A DNA stretch of 33,665 nucleotides from Chloroflexi bacterium UBA6622 (GTDB lineage Bacteria; Chloroflexota; UBA11872), in assembly GCA_002433065.1 (NCBI GenBank), contig DJHK01000036.1:1-33665 (forward strand), written 5' to 3'. The stretch's first letter is position 1. Each line of letters opens with the position of its first letter. Below, piece after piece: positions 6,101-13,573 of the stretch. A program made the position numbers and the translations under genes. Under the pieces are notes generated by a model. That model had not been told where the DNA came from. It worked only from the letters and a program-made list of their open reading frames with translations, and made no database searches.

Positions 6101-7784
6101 CTGAGCCGCCACGCCTAGTTGGACGGGGGTTTTTCATGTCTTCACTATAGAAACCATGCTTCTTGGCCACGCGAGCACGGTAATACTCATTCCACCTATT
6201 GAAAGACGGGGAGTCACCAACCACCGCCTCGGAGGTTATTAGCATTTGTGCTGCGCTTCCCGCGTTGCGCAAAGCTGAACGCGTGACCTTAAGAGGATCG
6301 ATGACCCCGACCGCTACCAAGTCCTCGTACTCCCCCGTTGCCGCATTGAACCCATGTGTACCTTCCCGACCCAGAATCTCGTCCACAACCACGGCACCGT
6401 CATAACCACCGTTCTTCGCGATTACTTCAGCCGGCCCGCATAGCGCCTCGCGCACAACCTGTCGGCCGATTGCTTCATCCTCGGGCAAGGACGGGTCGTC
6501 CTTAATAGCCTGTGATACACGAGCGAGCGCAGTACCGCCTCCGGGCACGACTCCTTCATCAAGTCCCGCACGGGTGGCCGAGATCGCATCTTCGACCCTG
6601 TGTTTTAGTTCAAAACGTTCAGCAGGCGTCGCAGCCCCAACCCAGATCTCAGCAAAGGAACCAGTAAGATTATTTGCACGTTCCTGATGCTTCTCACGGT
6701 CGAAATGGTTCTTCATTCGACCATGCTGCATCCAAATATATTCAACCCTATCCTGTATAGCAGCTGCGGTCCCATGACCCTTGACCACAAATGATTCATC
6801 TCGCGTGGATCTGACCCGCTCTGCCTTCCCAAGCACATCCAGCTCAATGTTGCTCCACGGGTCACCTGTTTCATGTCCAACAAAGGTAGCGCCTGTAAAA
6901 ACCGCAAGATCTTCAAGCATCCACCGCTGTCGTTCACCGAATGCGGGTCCCTTGATACAAAGAGCTTCAAGATTTCCGGCCTGTCTATTGGCAACCAGTG
7001 TCGTCACAACTTCCCCAATAATCTGCTTGGCCACGATCACTAATTTAGTTCCCCCACTAGCCGCATACTTTTCAAGAAAGGGGAGAAAGTCACTGAGATG
7101 CTCTATTTCTCGATCAGTGACCAAGATGTCTGGTTCTTCTATCACTGCCTCGGTTTCAGCCTCGTCAGTCGCAAAGTGGGACGACAAAAATCCGTGCTCT
7201 AACCGCATTCCTTCGATATACGTCACTTCGGTCTCGAGAGTCCGGCCCTCCTCTACCGTGATCGCGCCCTCTACACCTTGCCGTTCAAAAACCTCAGCAA
7301 TTAGCTCGCCAACAGCAGCGTCATTGGCCGACATACCCGCTATCCAGGCCACTTCCTGTCGGGAGTTTGTTTTTACAGCAAGCTCGCCGAGAGCGGCCTC
7401 GGCAATTGCCAAAGCTGGCACCATGCCACGACGAATGATCATCGGGTTAGCACCGGCCACAATGGATTTAAAGGCCCTGTTGTACATCGCCTGCGTCAAC
7501 ACAGCTGCTGTGGTCGTTCCATCACCCGCAACCGTGTTTGTGGCACGGCACGCCTCATAAACAATGGCCGCTCCGGTATGGAGAAACGTGTTTTCAACCT
7601 TGATTTCACGAGCCACAGTAACGCCATCATTGGTTAGCGTCGGACGTCCCAAGCCAGGCTTGTATGCAACATTCCGACCCTTTGGCCCCATCGTCACCTT
7701 CACAGCGTCTGCTACAAGGTCAACGCCTTCAAGCAGCGCCATCCTCGCTTCAAGATCGAAAACGACGGCTCGGTCGAGAATCAC
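6087..7784 (-). CDS. groL: divergent chaperonin GroEL (Hsp60)
   Basis: This is an ATP-driven folding chaperonin of 565 residues. Conserved motifs include TMGPKGRN near 31-38, NDGVTVAREI, VAGDGTTTAAV near 85-95 (ATP site), EGMRLEHGFLSSHF, KGPAFGERQ, WVGAATPAE, the VEDAISATRAG segment carrying the catalytic Asp, and GVVPGGGTAL. Two things are unusual. There is no GGM-repeat tail; the C-terminus is basic (PRPTRRGGSVTRR). There is also no groES nearby. I chose GTG at 7784 because AGGAG sits seven bases upstream; an in-frame TTG at 7805 has no such support. It lies 101 bases after trmD. No CIRCE heat-shock operator is visible; an inverted repeat at 7858-7870 is the only candidate site. It is probably a second, specialised GroEL. 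Confidence 0.92.
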   Translation of the reverse strand: MILDRAVVFDLEARMALLEGVDLVADAVKVTMGPKGRNVAYKPGLGRPTLTNDGVTVAREIKVENTFLHTGAAIVYEACRATNTVAGDGTTTAAVLTQAMYNRAFKSIVAGANPMIIRRGMVPALAIAEAALGELAVKTNSRQEVAWIAGMSANDAAVGELIAEVFERQGVEGAITVEEGRTLETEVTYIEGMRLEHGFLSSHFATDEAETEAVIEEPDILVTDREIEHLSDFLPFLEKYAASGGTKLVIVAKQIIGEVVTTLVANRQAGNLEALCIKGPAFGERQRWMLEDLAVFTGATFVGHETGDPWSNIELDVLGKAERVRSTRDESFVVKGHGTAAAIQDRVEYIWMQHGRMKNHFDREKHQERANNLTGSFAEIWVGAATPAERFELKHRVEDAISATRAGLDEGVVPGGGTALARVSQAIKDDPSLPEDEAIGRQVVREALCGPAEVIAKNGGYDGAVVVDEILGREGTHGFNAATGEYEDLVAVGVIDPLKVTRSALRNAGSAAQMLITSEAVVGDSPSFNRWNEYYRARVAKKHGFYSEDMKNPRPTRRGGSVTRR

Positions 7785-7803
7785 AACAAGACTCCTAGGC
7801 TTC

Positions 7804-7830
7804 AAAAAAGGGGGGGATGCGCATACATCC
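7804..7830 (-). terminator. weak candidate terminator after trmD
   Basis: GGATG (7815-7819) and CATCC (7826-7830) form a 5-bp stem. On the minus strand it is followed by a C-run and then six T (7804-7809). The stem is short and is separated from the T-run, so termination may be partial and groEL could be read through from the rpsP operon. Confidence 0.3.
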
Positions 7831-7857
7831 GCTCACACCTTCATTGTCCGCTAAGCC

Positions 7858-7870
7858 TGTAGCAGCTACA
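7858..7870. promoter_or_regulatory. inverted repeat upstream of groEL
   Basis: TGTAGC-A-GCTACA is a perfect 6-1-6 palindrome in the trmD-groEL gap, about 75 bases before the groEL start. It could be an operator. It is not the CIRCE sequence, and chance is not excluded. Confidence 0.25.
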
Positions 7871-7885
7871 AGCATTCATATCGCC

Positions 7886-8617
7886 TTAGACAGGAGCAGT
7901 GTCCGACATTTGATCCTTTTCAGCTTCACTCGCCTGTTCGATGGACAAAAGATCAGGTCGATTCTGAATTGTCCGATGAAGAGACTGCGCATGGCGCCAC
8001 CGCTCAATCTCAGCATGGTTGCCGCCGAGAAGAACGGCAGGGACACGCTCTCCTCGCACAACTTCAGGGCGCGTGTATTGCGGGTGGCTTAGAAGACCCG
8101 CTGCATGAGATTCCCCTTCAACGGACTCGGGTTTACCGACAACGCCTGGCACTAACCGGGTCACCGCATCAATCACAATCATCGCAGGCACCTCACCCCC
8201 GCTTACCACGTAGTCGCCAACGCTAATCTCTTCGTCCACAACAAGCTGTCGTACACGATCATCGACGCCCTCATATCGACCGCAGATCAGAACAATATGC
8301 GAGCGTGTGGCCAATTCAGTCACACGACCTTGGGTCATAGGGATACCTTGCGGCGTAAGCAACACAACCCAACCGTCGCTTTCCCGAACATCTTCAACAG
8401 CAGAGATGACCGGTTCAGCACACATGACCATCCCGGGGCCACCACCATAGGCATAATCATCCGTCTGAAAATGAGGCGGCAACGCCCACTTGCGCAAATC
8501 GTGAATTGTTACGGCGACAAGCCCACGTTCCTGAGCTTTTCCGAGCAGGCTTGTCTCAAGAAACCCTCTAAAAAGCTCAGGAAATATTGTTAGTACGTCC
8601 ACTCGTAGGTCCGCCAT
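7886..8617 (-). CDS. trmD: tRNA (guanine(37)-N1)-methyltransferase
   Basis: TrmD methylates G37 next to the anticodon in tRNAs reading CNN-type codons, which prevents +1 frameshifting. The 243-residue product has the SPOUT-fold hallmarks: DVLTIFPELF at the start, DDYAYGGGPGMVM near 53-65, LLTPQG, the deep-trefoil-knot LICGRYEGVDDRV, SVGDYVVSGGE, and the C-terminal segment ending LLGGNHAEIERWR. ATG at 8617 overlaps the TGA of rimM by one base, a coupled start; a GTG one codon earlier is less likely. It is the last gene of the rpsP-khpA-rimM-trmD operon. Confidence 0.97.
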   Translation of the reverse strand: MADLRVDVLTIFPELFRGFLETSLLGKAQERGLVAVTIHDLRKWALPPHFQTDDYAYGGGPGMVMCAEPVISAVEDVRESDGWVVLLTPQGIPMTQGRVTELATRSHIVLICGRYEGVDDRVRQLVVDEEISVGDYVVSGGEVPAMIVIDAVTRLVPGVVGKPESVEGESHAAGLLSHPQYTRPEVVRGERVPAVLLGGNHAEIERWRHAQSLHRTIQNRPDLLSIEQASEAEKDQMSDTAPV

Positions 8618-9111
8618 CACCGCATGCCTTCCAGCATGTAAATGGTCATCTGCCTCGTCTTCGGATTAAATTCTTGGACTACCTCGCTTGTCGCCGGAAC
8701 AAGGACTTCGCCATCCGGCCCACTAACAACATAGACATCGTTGCTCCCGGTCACGAGAACGTCGCGTATTGTTCCGAGGCTATCGCCTCTCGTATCCATC
8801 ACATGCACTCCAAGTAGTTCAACGGCGTAAAAGCGACCCTCCGGAAGCGGCACAGCTTCGTGTATGGGAATCACGAGTTCAGCACCACGCAGTGCCTCAG
8901 CGGCCTCCCTCGTGTTGATTCCTCGCAGCTTTATTCGAGGTCTACCGTCCAGATGAAGCGCTTCGATCTCACGCGGCTCACCACGTCCATCTAGATATAC
9001 ACGACGACCAGACTGGAGGTTTTCCGGGATATCCGTATCAACACGGATTCTTACCTCACCATGAACACCATGGGGAGCCGAAACTCGTGCTAGCGTTAGG
9101 CTAAGCGACAC
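8617..9111 (-). CDS. rimM: ribosome maturation factor RimM
   Basis: RimM binds S19 and helps maturation of the 30S head. The 164-residue protein has the N-terminal RimM domain (LARVSAPHGVHGEVRIRVDTD) and the C-terminal PRC-barrel part (RFYAVELLGVHVMDTRGDSLGTI, followed by SNDVYVV and LVPATSEVV). It starts with GTG at 9111, five bases after the khpA stop, and its stop codon overlaps the trmD start, so translation is coupled. It is typical in size and position. Confidence 0.95.
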   Translation of the reverse strand: MSLSLTLARVSAPHGVHGEVRIRVDTDIPENLQSGRRVYLDGRGEPREIEALHLDGRPRIKLRGINTREAAEALRGAELVIPIHEAVPLPEGRFYAVELLGVHVMDTRGDSLGTIRDVLVTGSNDVYVVSGPDGEVLVPATSEVVQEFNPKTRQMTIYMLEGMR

Positions 9112-9116
9112 ACCAG

Positions 9117-9365
9117 TCAGTGAGCTTCTTGGTGAGCTTCTTGAATATCCAGGGCCAGTCGCTGTTCCGCAGCCGATGACGAGGCATGCATCACTGCTCT
9201 AATTGCCGTGGCGACCCGGCCTTGTCGCCCAATCACTCGACCCATGTCGACGGGATCAACATATAGCTTGTATACATCAAGATTGTTTCGCTTGATCTTC
9301 TCTACCCGAACTGCATCAGCGTTCGTAACCAATTTGCTGGCGACGTAACCAATAAGATCTTCCAC
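9117..9365 (-). CDS. khpA: KH-domain RNA-binding protein KhpA
   Basis: This small RNA-binding protein of 82 residues is encoded, as is usual, between rpsP and rimM. The type-II KH fold is recognisable by the GxxG loop RVIGRQGRVATAIRAVM near 43-59, preceded by DVYKLYVDPVDMG. KhpA proteins in Gram-positive bacteria act with KhpB on cell elongation and RNA regulation; whether that applies here is an inference. The start is GTG at 9365, six bases after the rpsP stop, with no clear ribosome binding site, which suggests coupling to rpsP translation. Confidence 0.93.
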   Translation of the reverse strand: MEDLIGYVASKLVTNADAVRVEKIKRNNLDVYKLYVDPVDMGRVIGRQGRVATAIRAVMHASSSAAEQRLALDIQEAHQEAH

Positions 9366-9371
9366 GGAATT

Positions 9372-9776
9372 TTACGCCTTCGGCTTTGCAGCAGCCTTGG
9401 CTTTACTTTTGGCCTTGGCTTTACTTTTGGCCTTGGCTTTACCTTTGGCCTTACTCTTGGCTTTACTTTTGGCTTTGGCGCTCGCCTTGGGCTGCTCTTC
9501 CCCAGAGCCCGTCTCAGCCCCTTCAGATGCCGAACCAGCTGAGCCTCGGGCAATCGCCATGAGTTTCTGCACTCGCTCAGACGGCTGGGCACCCTTGCGG
9601 ATCCAGTCGTCTGCCGCTGCCACGTCGAGGCGAATGGTCGATGGCTCCGTCAACGGATCATAATAACCAAGTTCAGCCACACGTCGTCCGTCACGCGCCC
9701 AGCCTGCCTCAGCCACAATCACCCGATAGCTCGGACGCTTCTTGCGGCCAGTGCGTGTGAGCCGGATTCGCAACAT
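9372..9776 (-). CDS. rpsP: 30S ribosomal protein S16 with Lys-Ala tail
   Basis: S16 is a structural protein of the small subunit. The first 80 residues are standard: MLRIRLTRTGRKKRPSYRVI, RDGRRVAELGYYDP, DWIRKGAQPSERVQKLM. The protein is 134 residues rather than about 80-90. A low-complexity segment (residues 85-100) is followed by a tail of alternating Lys-Ala/Lys-Ser pairs (about 101-134), encoded by an 18-bp DNA repeat. Such tails are probably disordered and RNA-binding. It heads the rpsP-khpA-rimM-trmD operon and starts at ATG 9776. Confidence 0.97.
   Translation of the reverse strand: MLRIRLTRTGRKKRPSYRVIVAEAGWARDGRRVAELGYYDPLTEPSTIRLDVAAADDWIRKGAQPSERVQKLMAIARGSAGSASEGAETGSGEEQPKASAKAKSKAKSKAKGKAKAKSKAKAKSKAKAAAKPKA
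9401..9478. repeat. 18-bp tandem repeat inside rpsP
   Basis: The unit CTTTACTTTTGGCCTTGG occurs at 9401-9418 and 9419-9436, then with changes at 9437-9454 and 9461-9478. On the minus strand it encodes the KAKSKA-type tail of S16. Such repeats can gain or lose units in frame, so the tail length may vary between strains. Confidence 0.85.
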
Positions 9777-9807
9777 GACTAATGATCTCCATGACTTGAT
9801 GGGGTGT

Positions 9808-9837
9808 GGGCGAGCAACAAGTTTTCAGGCTCGCACC
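9808..9837 (-). promoter_or_regulatory. hairpin in the rpsP leader
   Basis: GCGAGC and GCTCGC, 13 bases apart, form a 6-bp stem upstream of rpsP, just after a TTGACG that could be a -35 box (complement 9837-9842). No clear -10 box is seen. It may be leader structure for autoregulation, but that is a guess. Confidence 0.25.
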
Positions 9838-9915
9838 GTCAATACAACACACCATATCCTACCGGTGCATGCGGCTGCTGTCATCGACTACTCAACATAT
9901 GTTGAAAAACGAGGG

Positions 9916-10120
9916 GTGAGCCATTGCTGTTCGTGTCGGAGTAATAGGCACCGGGGCCTACGCACAACGGGCCCCCTGCTTTCTTTAGGCAAACACCCTG
10001 ATGTAGAACTAAAGACGGTCTGCCGCGAAACCCGAACCGCCTCACAGAGGTTACCTGCCTCTCCACGCAATCAGGTGCCCGTATCGAATGCTACTCCTGA
10101 GCAGCTGTTGGTACGTTTGT
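9916..10120 (+). pseudogene. relic of a Gfo/Idh/MocA-family oxidoreductase
   Basis: Three reading frames together spell the N-terminal Rossmann domain of a Gfo/Idh/MocA NAD(P)-dependent oxidoreductase. They are AVRVGVIGTGAYAQRAP (from 9926, containing the G-x-G-x-x-A nucleotide loop), LLSLGKHPDVELKTVCR (from about 9977), RNPNRLTEVTCLSTQSGA continuing to ECYS (from about 10028), and PEQLL (about 10095). Each join needs a one-base change: one C added to the C-run at 9972-9976, another near 10025, and another near 10090. The rest of the roughly 330-residue enzyme is missing; the fragment runs into the 3' end of the neighbouring gene. A GAGGG motif just before 9916 may be the remains of its ribosome binding site. 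I read it as a decayed gene, since flanking genes are intact and sequencing error is less likely three times over. Confidence 0.7.
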
Positions 10121-11980
10121 ATTTTCAGCCGCAGCGTCAGGTGTAGGCTCAGGTGGCAAATAACCCGGCACCACTTGTGGATCAAAGGTTCCATCCTCGG
10201 CCTGTCCTACTTCCCACCGTTCTGGCCAAGGCTTAAAAAACGATAAGAAATTGTCCTTAACTAGCACTCGGCCGTTCATAAGCACCTTTCGGTGAACAAT
10301 GGTCTTTAGTCCCGGGATCGCAGAGTCTGTTTGCTCCGCTTGTCCTTCAGGAAGTTTGTCGGTTGGCTCAATTCTTATCGGCGGCGGCTCGATCTTATCC
10401 CCCTCCCAAGCCCTTAACTCAACGTGGCGACCTGTCGCTGGCCCTCGTAGCTGAAACTTCAAAGTGTTTTTTTCAGGGTCAAAAATGCTGCGAATAAGGA
10501 TGTGGGCAGGCGTGTCATTCGTAAACACAAGATCCTGCGCCGGTTGCCATATCGCCGCATCAAACCCCGGCGGGGCCTCGGGGCCCAATTCGTAGTAACC
10601 CACTCGATATACATGCTGCCATCGCTCGTTAATGGGGAGACCCGCCCAAAAGACTGCTCTAAACAAGGTCGTCGACACCTGGCATATGCCACCTCCCACA
10701 CCAGGCTCCGTTTGATTGGGTGCGATAACCAACCCTTCGACAAACCCATTTTCAAGCGTGATTTTTCCAACAGCTTCATTAAACGAAAATGTTTCACCCG
10801 GAGCCAAGACAGTACCGTCAATTAACCGTGATCCGTTTTCGATGTTGTGAATCCTATTTTCTTTGGAACCCACAAATTCTGAACTTCCCTCGGCTAGCAG
10901 ATTGTCAAACTGAAGATCTTCCTCGCTAAGACTTGTGATCGTTGGCCTAAGAATGAGGATGGGGATATTCACTCTCGGCTGGCGCGTTTCAAACGCGGCC
11001 TGCACTCTAGCCCAAAGCGTTTCAGTCTCTACCTTCCGACCGGGAAGGCCTTCTGCCAGCGGGACGATTGTTCCATTTGAATCAACCCGAATCTTGGGCT
11101 CGATCGCTGGAACGCCAAGTGTGCGAGCAATTTCTCTGGCAACTCGATCAAACACCAAATAGTTTGCTGTTACCTGCAACCGAGGCTCGTCTGGTGGTCC
11201 TTCGATCGTCATCTCACTGGCAAGGGCCTCCCTCGCAATAGCCCATCGATGTCCAGGCGCAACCAGTTCAATATGGCCATGTGTGAGGTCGCGGGCTTCC
11301 TCGGCAACCGGACTAACGCTCGCCGTTGCGATCGATGGTTCCACAGATCTAGTACGGAGATGTATAACGACATACCGTGGCCTTTCAGGCTGGTCGCTCA
11401 TAACCGCCATGTAGTCAAGCGGGATTAGCTCACGCCCTGCACGAGCCGGATCAATAACAATCTCGCGTCGACCACCTTTGTCAACAACGCGAGCAGCAGC
11501 GTCCACGACCGGCCGGTGAAGCTCTATTGCCAGACGGTCGACATAGTCCATAAAGACACGGGGATCGAATCGGACGCGAGTACGCCAGCTACGGGATAAA
11601 TCCAACGTCGTGCGCTGCTCTTCAAACCGCCGAAACACTCCACCGAGCCTCCCCCAAGAAAAGGCTTCCAAAAGTGGCGTTGCATAATCAACGCTGATCC
11701 CTACTTCCGAGCCCGTGGGCCGCCATATCTTCTCGCCCAACCTAAAGGTAACTGGCACGTCCGCAAACGCATCCCAGCGAGACTTGAGACGCTCACTCAC
11801 CTCGTTAAACGTACGACCACCTATATGCTCGTCGTCAAAATGGACGCCAGGGTAAAACCGGTTGGCATATCGCGCCTGCCCAACAGCCAAGAACGCGAGT
11901 GCTCCTGACAGCACTGTCGCACCAGCACCAACCAACCCTGTTCTTCCTATGAAGAGGATTTTGCGACGAGTGATGTTCAT
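10091..11980 (-). CDS. VanW-family protein with peptidoglycan-binding-like domains
   Basis: This is an envelope protein of 629 residues. After a basic start (MNITRRKILF) comes one N-terminal membrane segment (about 12-37), so it is probably anchored and faces outward. Two regions (about 45-180 and 215-345) resemble the PG-binding-4/YoaR repeats commonly found before VanW. A VanW domain follows at about 355-510, with NRIHNIENGSRLIDGTVLAPGE, SFNEAVGKIT, and GVGGGICQVSTTLFRAVFWA. The C-terminal 100 residues hold a G5-like strand pattern and a Pro/Ala-rich acidic end. The biochemical role of VanW is not established; the family is tied to cell-wall biology. ATG 11980 is chosen over TTG 11995. A long inverted repeat lies just upstream. 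Confidence 0.88.
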   Translation of the reverse strand: MNITRRKILFIGRTGLVGAGATVLSGALAFLAVGQARYANRFYPGVHFDDEHIGGRTFNEVSERLKSRWDAFADVPVTFRLGEKIWRPTGSEVGISVDYATPLLEAFSWGRLGGVFRRFEEQRTTLDLSRSWRTRVRFDPRVFMDYVDRLAIELHRPVVDAAARVVDKGGRREIVIDPARAGRELIPLDYMAVMSDQPERPRYVVIHLRTRSVEPSIATASVSPVAEEARDLTHGHIELVAPGHRWAIAREALASEMTIEGPPDEPRLQVTANYLVFDRVAREIARTLGVPAIEPKIRVDSNGTIVPLAEGLPGRKVETETLWARVQAAFETRQPRVNIPILILRPTITSLSEEDLQFDNLLAEGSSEFVGSKENRIHNIENGSRLIDGTVLAPGETFSFNEAVGKITLENGFVEGLVIAPNQTEPGVGGGICQVSTTLFRAVFWAGLPINERWQHVYRVGYYELGPEAPPGFDAAIWQPAQDLVFTNDTPAHILIRSIFDPEKNTLKFQLRGPATGRHVELRAWEGDKIEPPPIRIEPTDKLPEGQAEQTDSAIPGLKTIVHRKVLMNGRVLVKDNFLSFFKPWPERWEVGQAEDGTFDPQVVPGYLPPEPTPDAAAENTNVPTAAQE

Positions 11981-11998
11981 AACAGAAAAACCCAACTA

Positions 11999-12026
11999 GT
12001 GGACACCGTGGTGAGCACGTGTCCAC
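11999..12026. promoter_or_regulatory. 8-bp inverted repeat between divergent genes
   Basis: GTGGACAC (11999-12006) and GTGTCCAC (12019-12026) form a perfect inverted repeat with a 12-base spacer, about 20 bases before the VanW-gene start. A further GTGGACA occurs near 12041. The position between divergently transcribed genes fits an operator or a leader hairpin. Confidence 0.4.
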
Positions 12027-12200
12027 CAAAAAGTATATGTGGACAACTGCGGCACACGTTCAGGTTTTGCCACACAAAAGTCACCGACAGAAACCAAGCC
12101 TGTGATATCGTCATAGGCTTTGATCCACGGCTTGGGCTTAGCAGTCATTCTCGAACGACCGCTAGCGCTGCTAAGCCGCACCACCTATTAATTGATATCT

Positions 12201-12548
12201 GTGCCTAACCTCATCGACGAACTTGAAAAGGACTTTTTGAAGTCCACTGTCCCCGACTTTAGTGTGGGCGACACCGTCAGGGTCCATGTGAAAGTCCGTG
12301 AAGGTGAACGCGAACGCCTGCAAGTGTTTGAGGGCACCGTCATACGAAGACGCGGTGGCGGGGTGAACGAAAACTTCACGGTAAGACGTGTCACTGGTGA
12401 GGTTGGTGTGGAGCGAACTTTTCTCGTGCACTCCCCTATCGTCTCTGACATCGACTTGATGCGAAAAGGGAAAGTCCGCCGCTCTAAGCTGTACTATCTC
12501 CGTGATCGAGTAGGCCGCGCCGCTCGTGTTAAGGAGCAACGCTCCTAG
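12201..12548 (+). CDS. rplS: 50S ribosomal protein L19
   Basis: L19 sits at the subunit interface and forms a bridge to the 30S. The 115-residue product matches the family: DFSVGDTVRVHVKVREGERERLQVFEGTVIRRRGGGVNENFTVRR, VGVERTFLVHSPIVSDIDL and RRSKLYYLRDRVGRAARVKE. The start is uncertain between GTG 12201 (MPNLIDELEKDFLK) and TTG 12192; neither has a good ribosome binding site, and GTG gives the more usual N-terminus. In many genomes rplS follows trmD directly. Here it is on the other strand, separated from trmD by about 3.5 kb. It overlaps rnhB by 23 bases. Confidence 0.95.
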   Translation: MPNLIDELEKDFLKSTVPDFSVGDTVRVHVKVREGERERLQVFEGTVIRRRGGGVNENFTVRRVTGEVGVERTFLVHSPIVSDIDLMRKGKVRRSKLYYLRDRVGRAARVKEQRS

Positions 12549-13248
12549 CCTGACGCCAGGGGGACGCCTGATAGATCCGACCGCGCCACGACTTCCAGTT
12601 ATACATCAGGAACTCGGGTTGCTTGGACAGGGGCATGTTCGCATCGCGGGGGTCGATGAAGCCGGTCGTGGCGCATGGGCAGGACCCCTCACCGCAGCTG
12701 CAGTGATTCTTCCACCTATCGCCTATTACGACCGGCGATTGTTCTGGGGTGTGACGGATTCCAAAAAACTCACGCCACTCCAACGAGATCGCTGGGCCTA
12801 TCAAATTCACAAGACAGCGATGGCCGTCGGGGTCGCCCACGTAACCCCACAAGAGATTGACCGCTATGGAATGGCCGCCGCCGGCCGCCTGGCCATGACC
12901 CGCGCGCTTGAGCGCATGCGTCTCGACCCAGATCATGTGTTGGTCGACGCATTTCCACTGGAAGAAGGTAACCGTTTTGCCGACCGCCAGACCGCGTTGG
13001 TTCGTGCTGACACCTCATGCCTAGCTGTAGCAGCCGCGTCCATCTGTGCCAAGACGGCCCGTGACCGTTTGATGCAGGTCCTACACCGACAATTTCCCAG
13101 CTACGGCTTCGATCGGCATAAGGGCTACGGCACTAGGGTTCATCGCGACGTTCTGGGTGAGTTGGGCCCACAATCGATCCACCGGCACAGCTTTGCCCCC
13201 GTACGTCATGCTCGTGCCGCCCATCCAGACCGTCAACCCGATCAGTGA
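12526..13248 (+). CDS. rnhB: ribonuclease HII
   Basis: RNase HII cuts RNA in RNA/DNA hybrids and removes single ribonucleotides from DNA. The 240-residue protein carries the catalytic signature GVDEAGRGAWAGPLTAAAVIL (Asp-Glu pair near 42-43), DSKKLTP near 78, the DHVLVDAF segment (third Asp), and CLAVAAASICAKTARD with HKGYGTRVHRD, which provide the last acidic and basic residues. The GTG at 12526 lies inside the end of rplS; the frame has no other good start before the catalytic motif. The rplS-rnhB pairing is common. The N-terminal 35 residues are a variable extension. Confidence 0.93.
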   Translation: MLRSNAPSLTPGGRLIDPTAPRLPVIHQELGLLGQGHVRIAGVDEAGRGAWAGPLTAAAVILPPIAYYDRRLFWGVTDSKKLTPLQRDRWAYQIHKTAMAVGVAHVTPQEIDRYGMAAAGRLAMTRALERMRLDPDHVLVDAFPLEEGNRFADRQTALVRADTSCLAVAAASICAKTARDRLMQVLHRQFPSYGFDRHKGYGTRVHRDVLGELGPQSIHRHSFAPVRHARAAHPDRQPDQ

Positions 13249-13306
13249 GTCCACACCAGCTTGCGAATGCGCGACCTGCCTCCCGGGACATGCCGCCCCA
13301 CAGTGT

Positions 13307-13573
13307 TCAATCAGTACAAACGGTCATTGAAACCGAGGAGGGGTCAACGCCTGCGTCTTTCATTACGTGGCGGTTTTCGTCCATTAACCGCATAAACACC
13401 TCTTTGGAGCTCACACGCTGCACAGCATGAACATGCTGCTCATTTTCGAGCGCATGGCCCACATAAAGGACCTAGATACCTGCCGCCTTCCTTTGCTCTT
13501 CGACCGAATCAAAAACTTCTTTCCACTCACGGTATGTCTTTGACGTCGTTGCATTAATGAGAACTACAGGCAT
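13307..13573 (-). pseudogene. small ORF interrupted by an in-frame TAG
   Basis: From ATG 13573, with GGAAGGAAG about six bases upstream, the minus strand encodes 33 residues (MPVVLINATTSKTYREW ... EEQRKAAGI). It then meets TAG at 13472-13474 and continues in the same frame for 54 more residues (VLYVGHALENEQHVHAVQ ... SSVSMTVCTD) to a TGA at 13307. Both halves look like real protein and together give an 88-residue alpha/beta unit resembling small dimeric ferredoxin-like-barrel proteins (DUF3764-like in layout; not certain). TAG is used as a normal stop elsewhere here (rplS, the tmRNA tag). The simplest reading is a one-base nonsense mutation, AAG or CAG to TAG; readthrough or sequencing error is possible. 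Confidence 0.65.

Noticed and set aside
9376..9480. CRISPR-like repeat array
   Set aside because: Units are contiguous, with no spacers, and lie inside the rpsP coding frame.
9397..9663. Leu/Ala-rich plus-strand frame that looks like a membrane protein
   Set aside because: It is the complement of the Lys-Ala repeat of S16; the hydrophobic pattern is an artefact of the repeat.
13245..13430. 61-codon plus-strand frame after rnhB
   Set aside because: It lies opposite the TAG-interrupted gene, which has the better ribosome binding site and more protein-like sequence.
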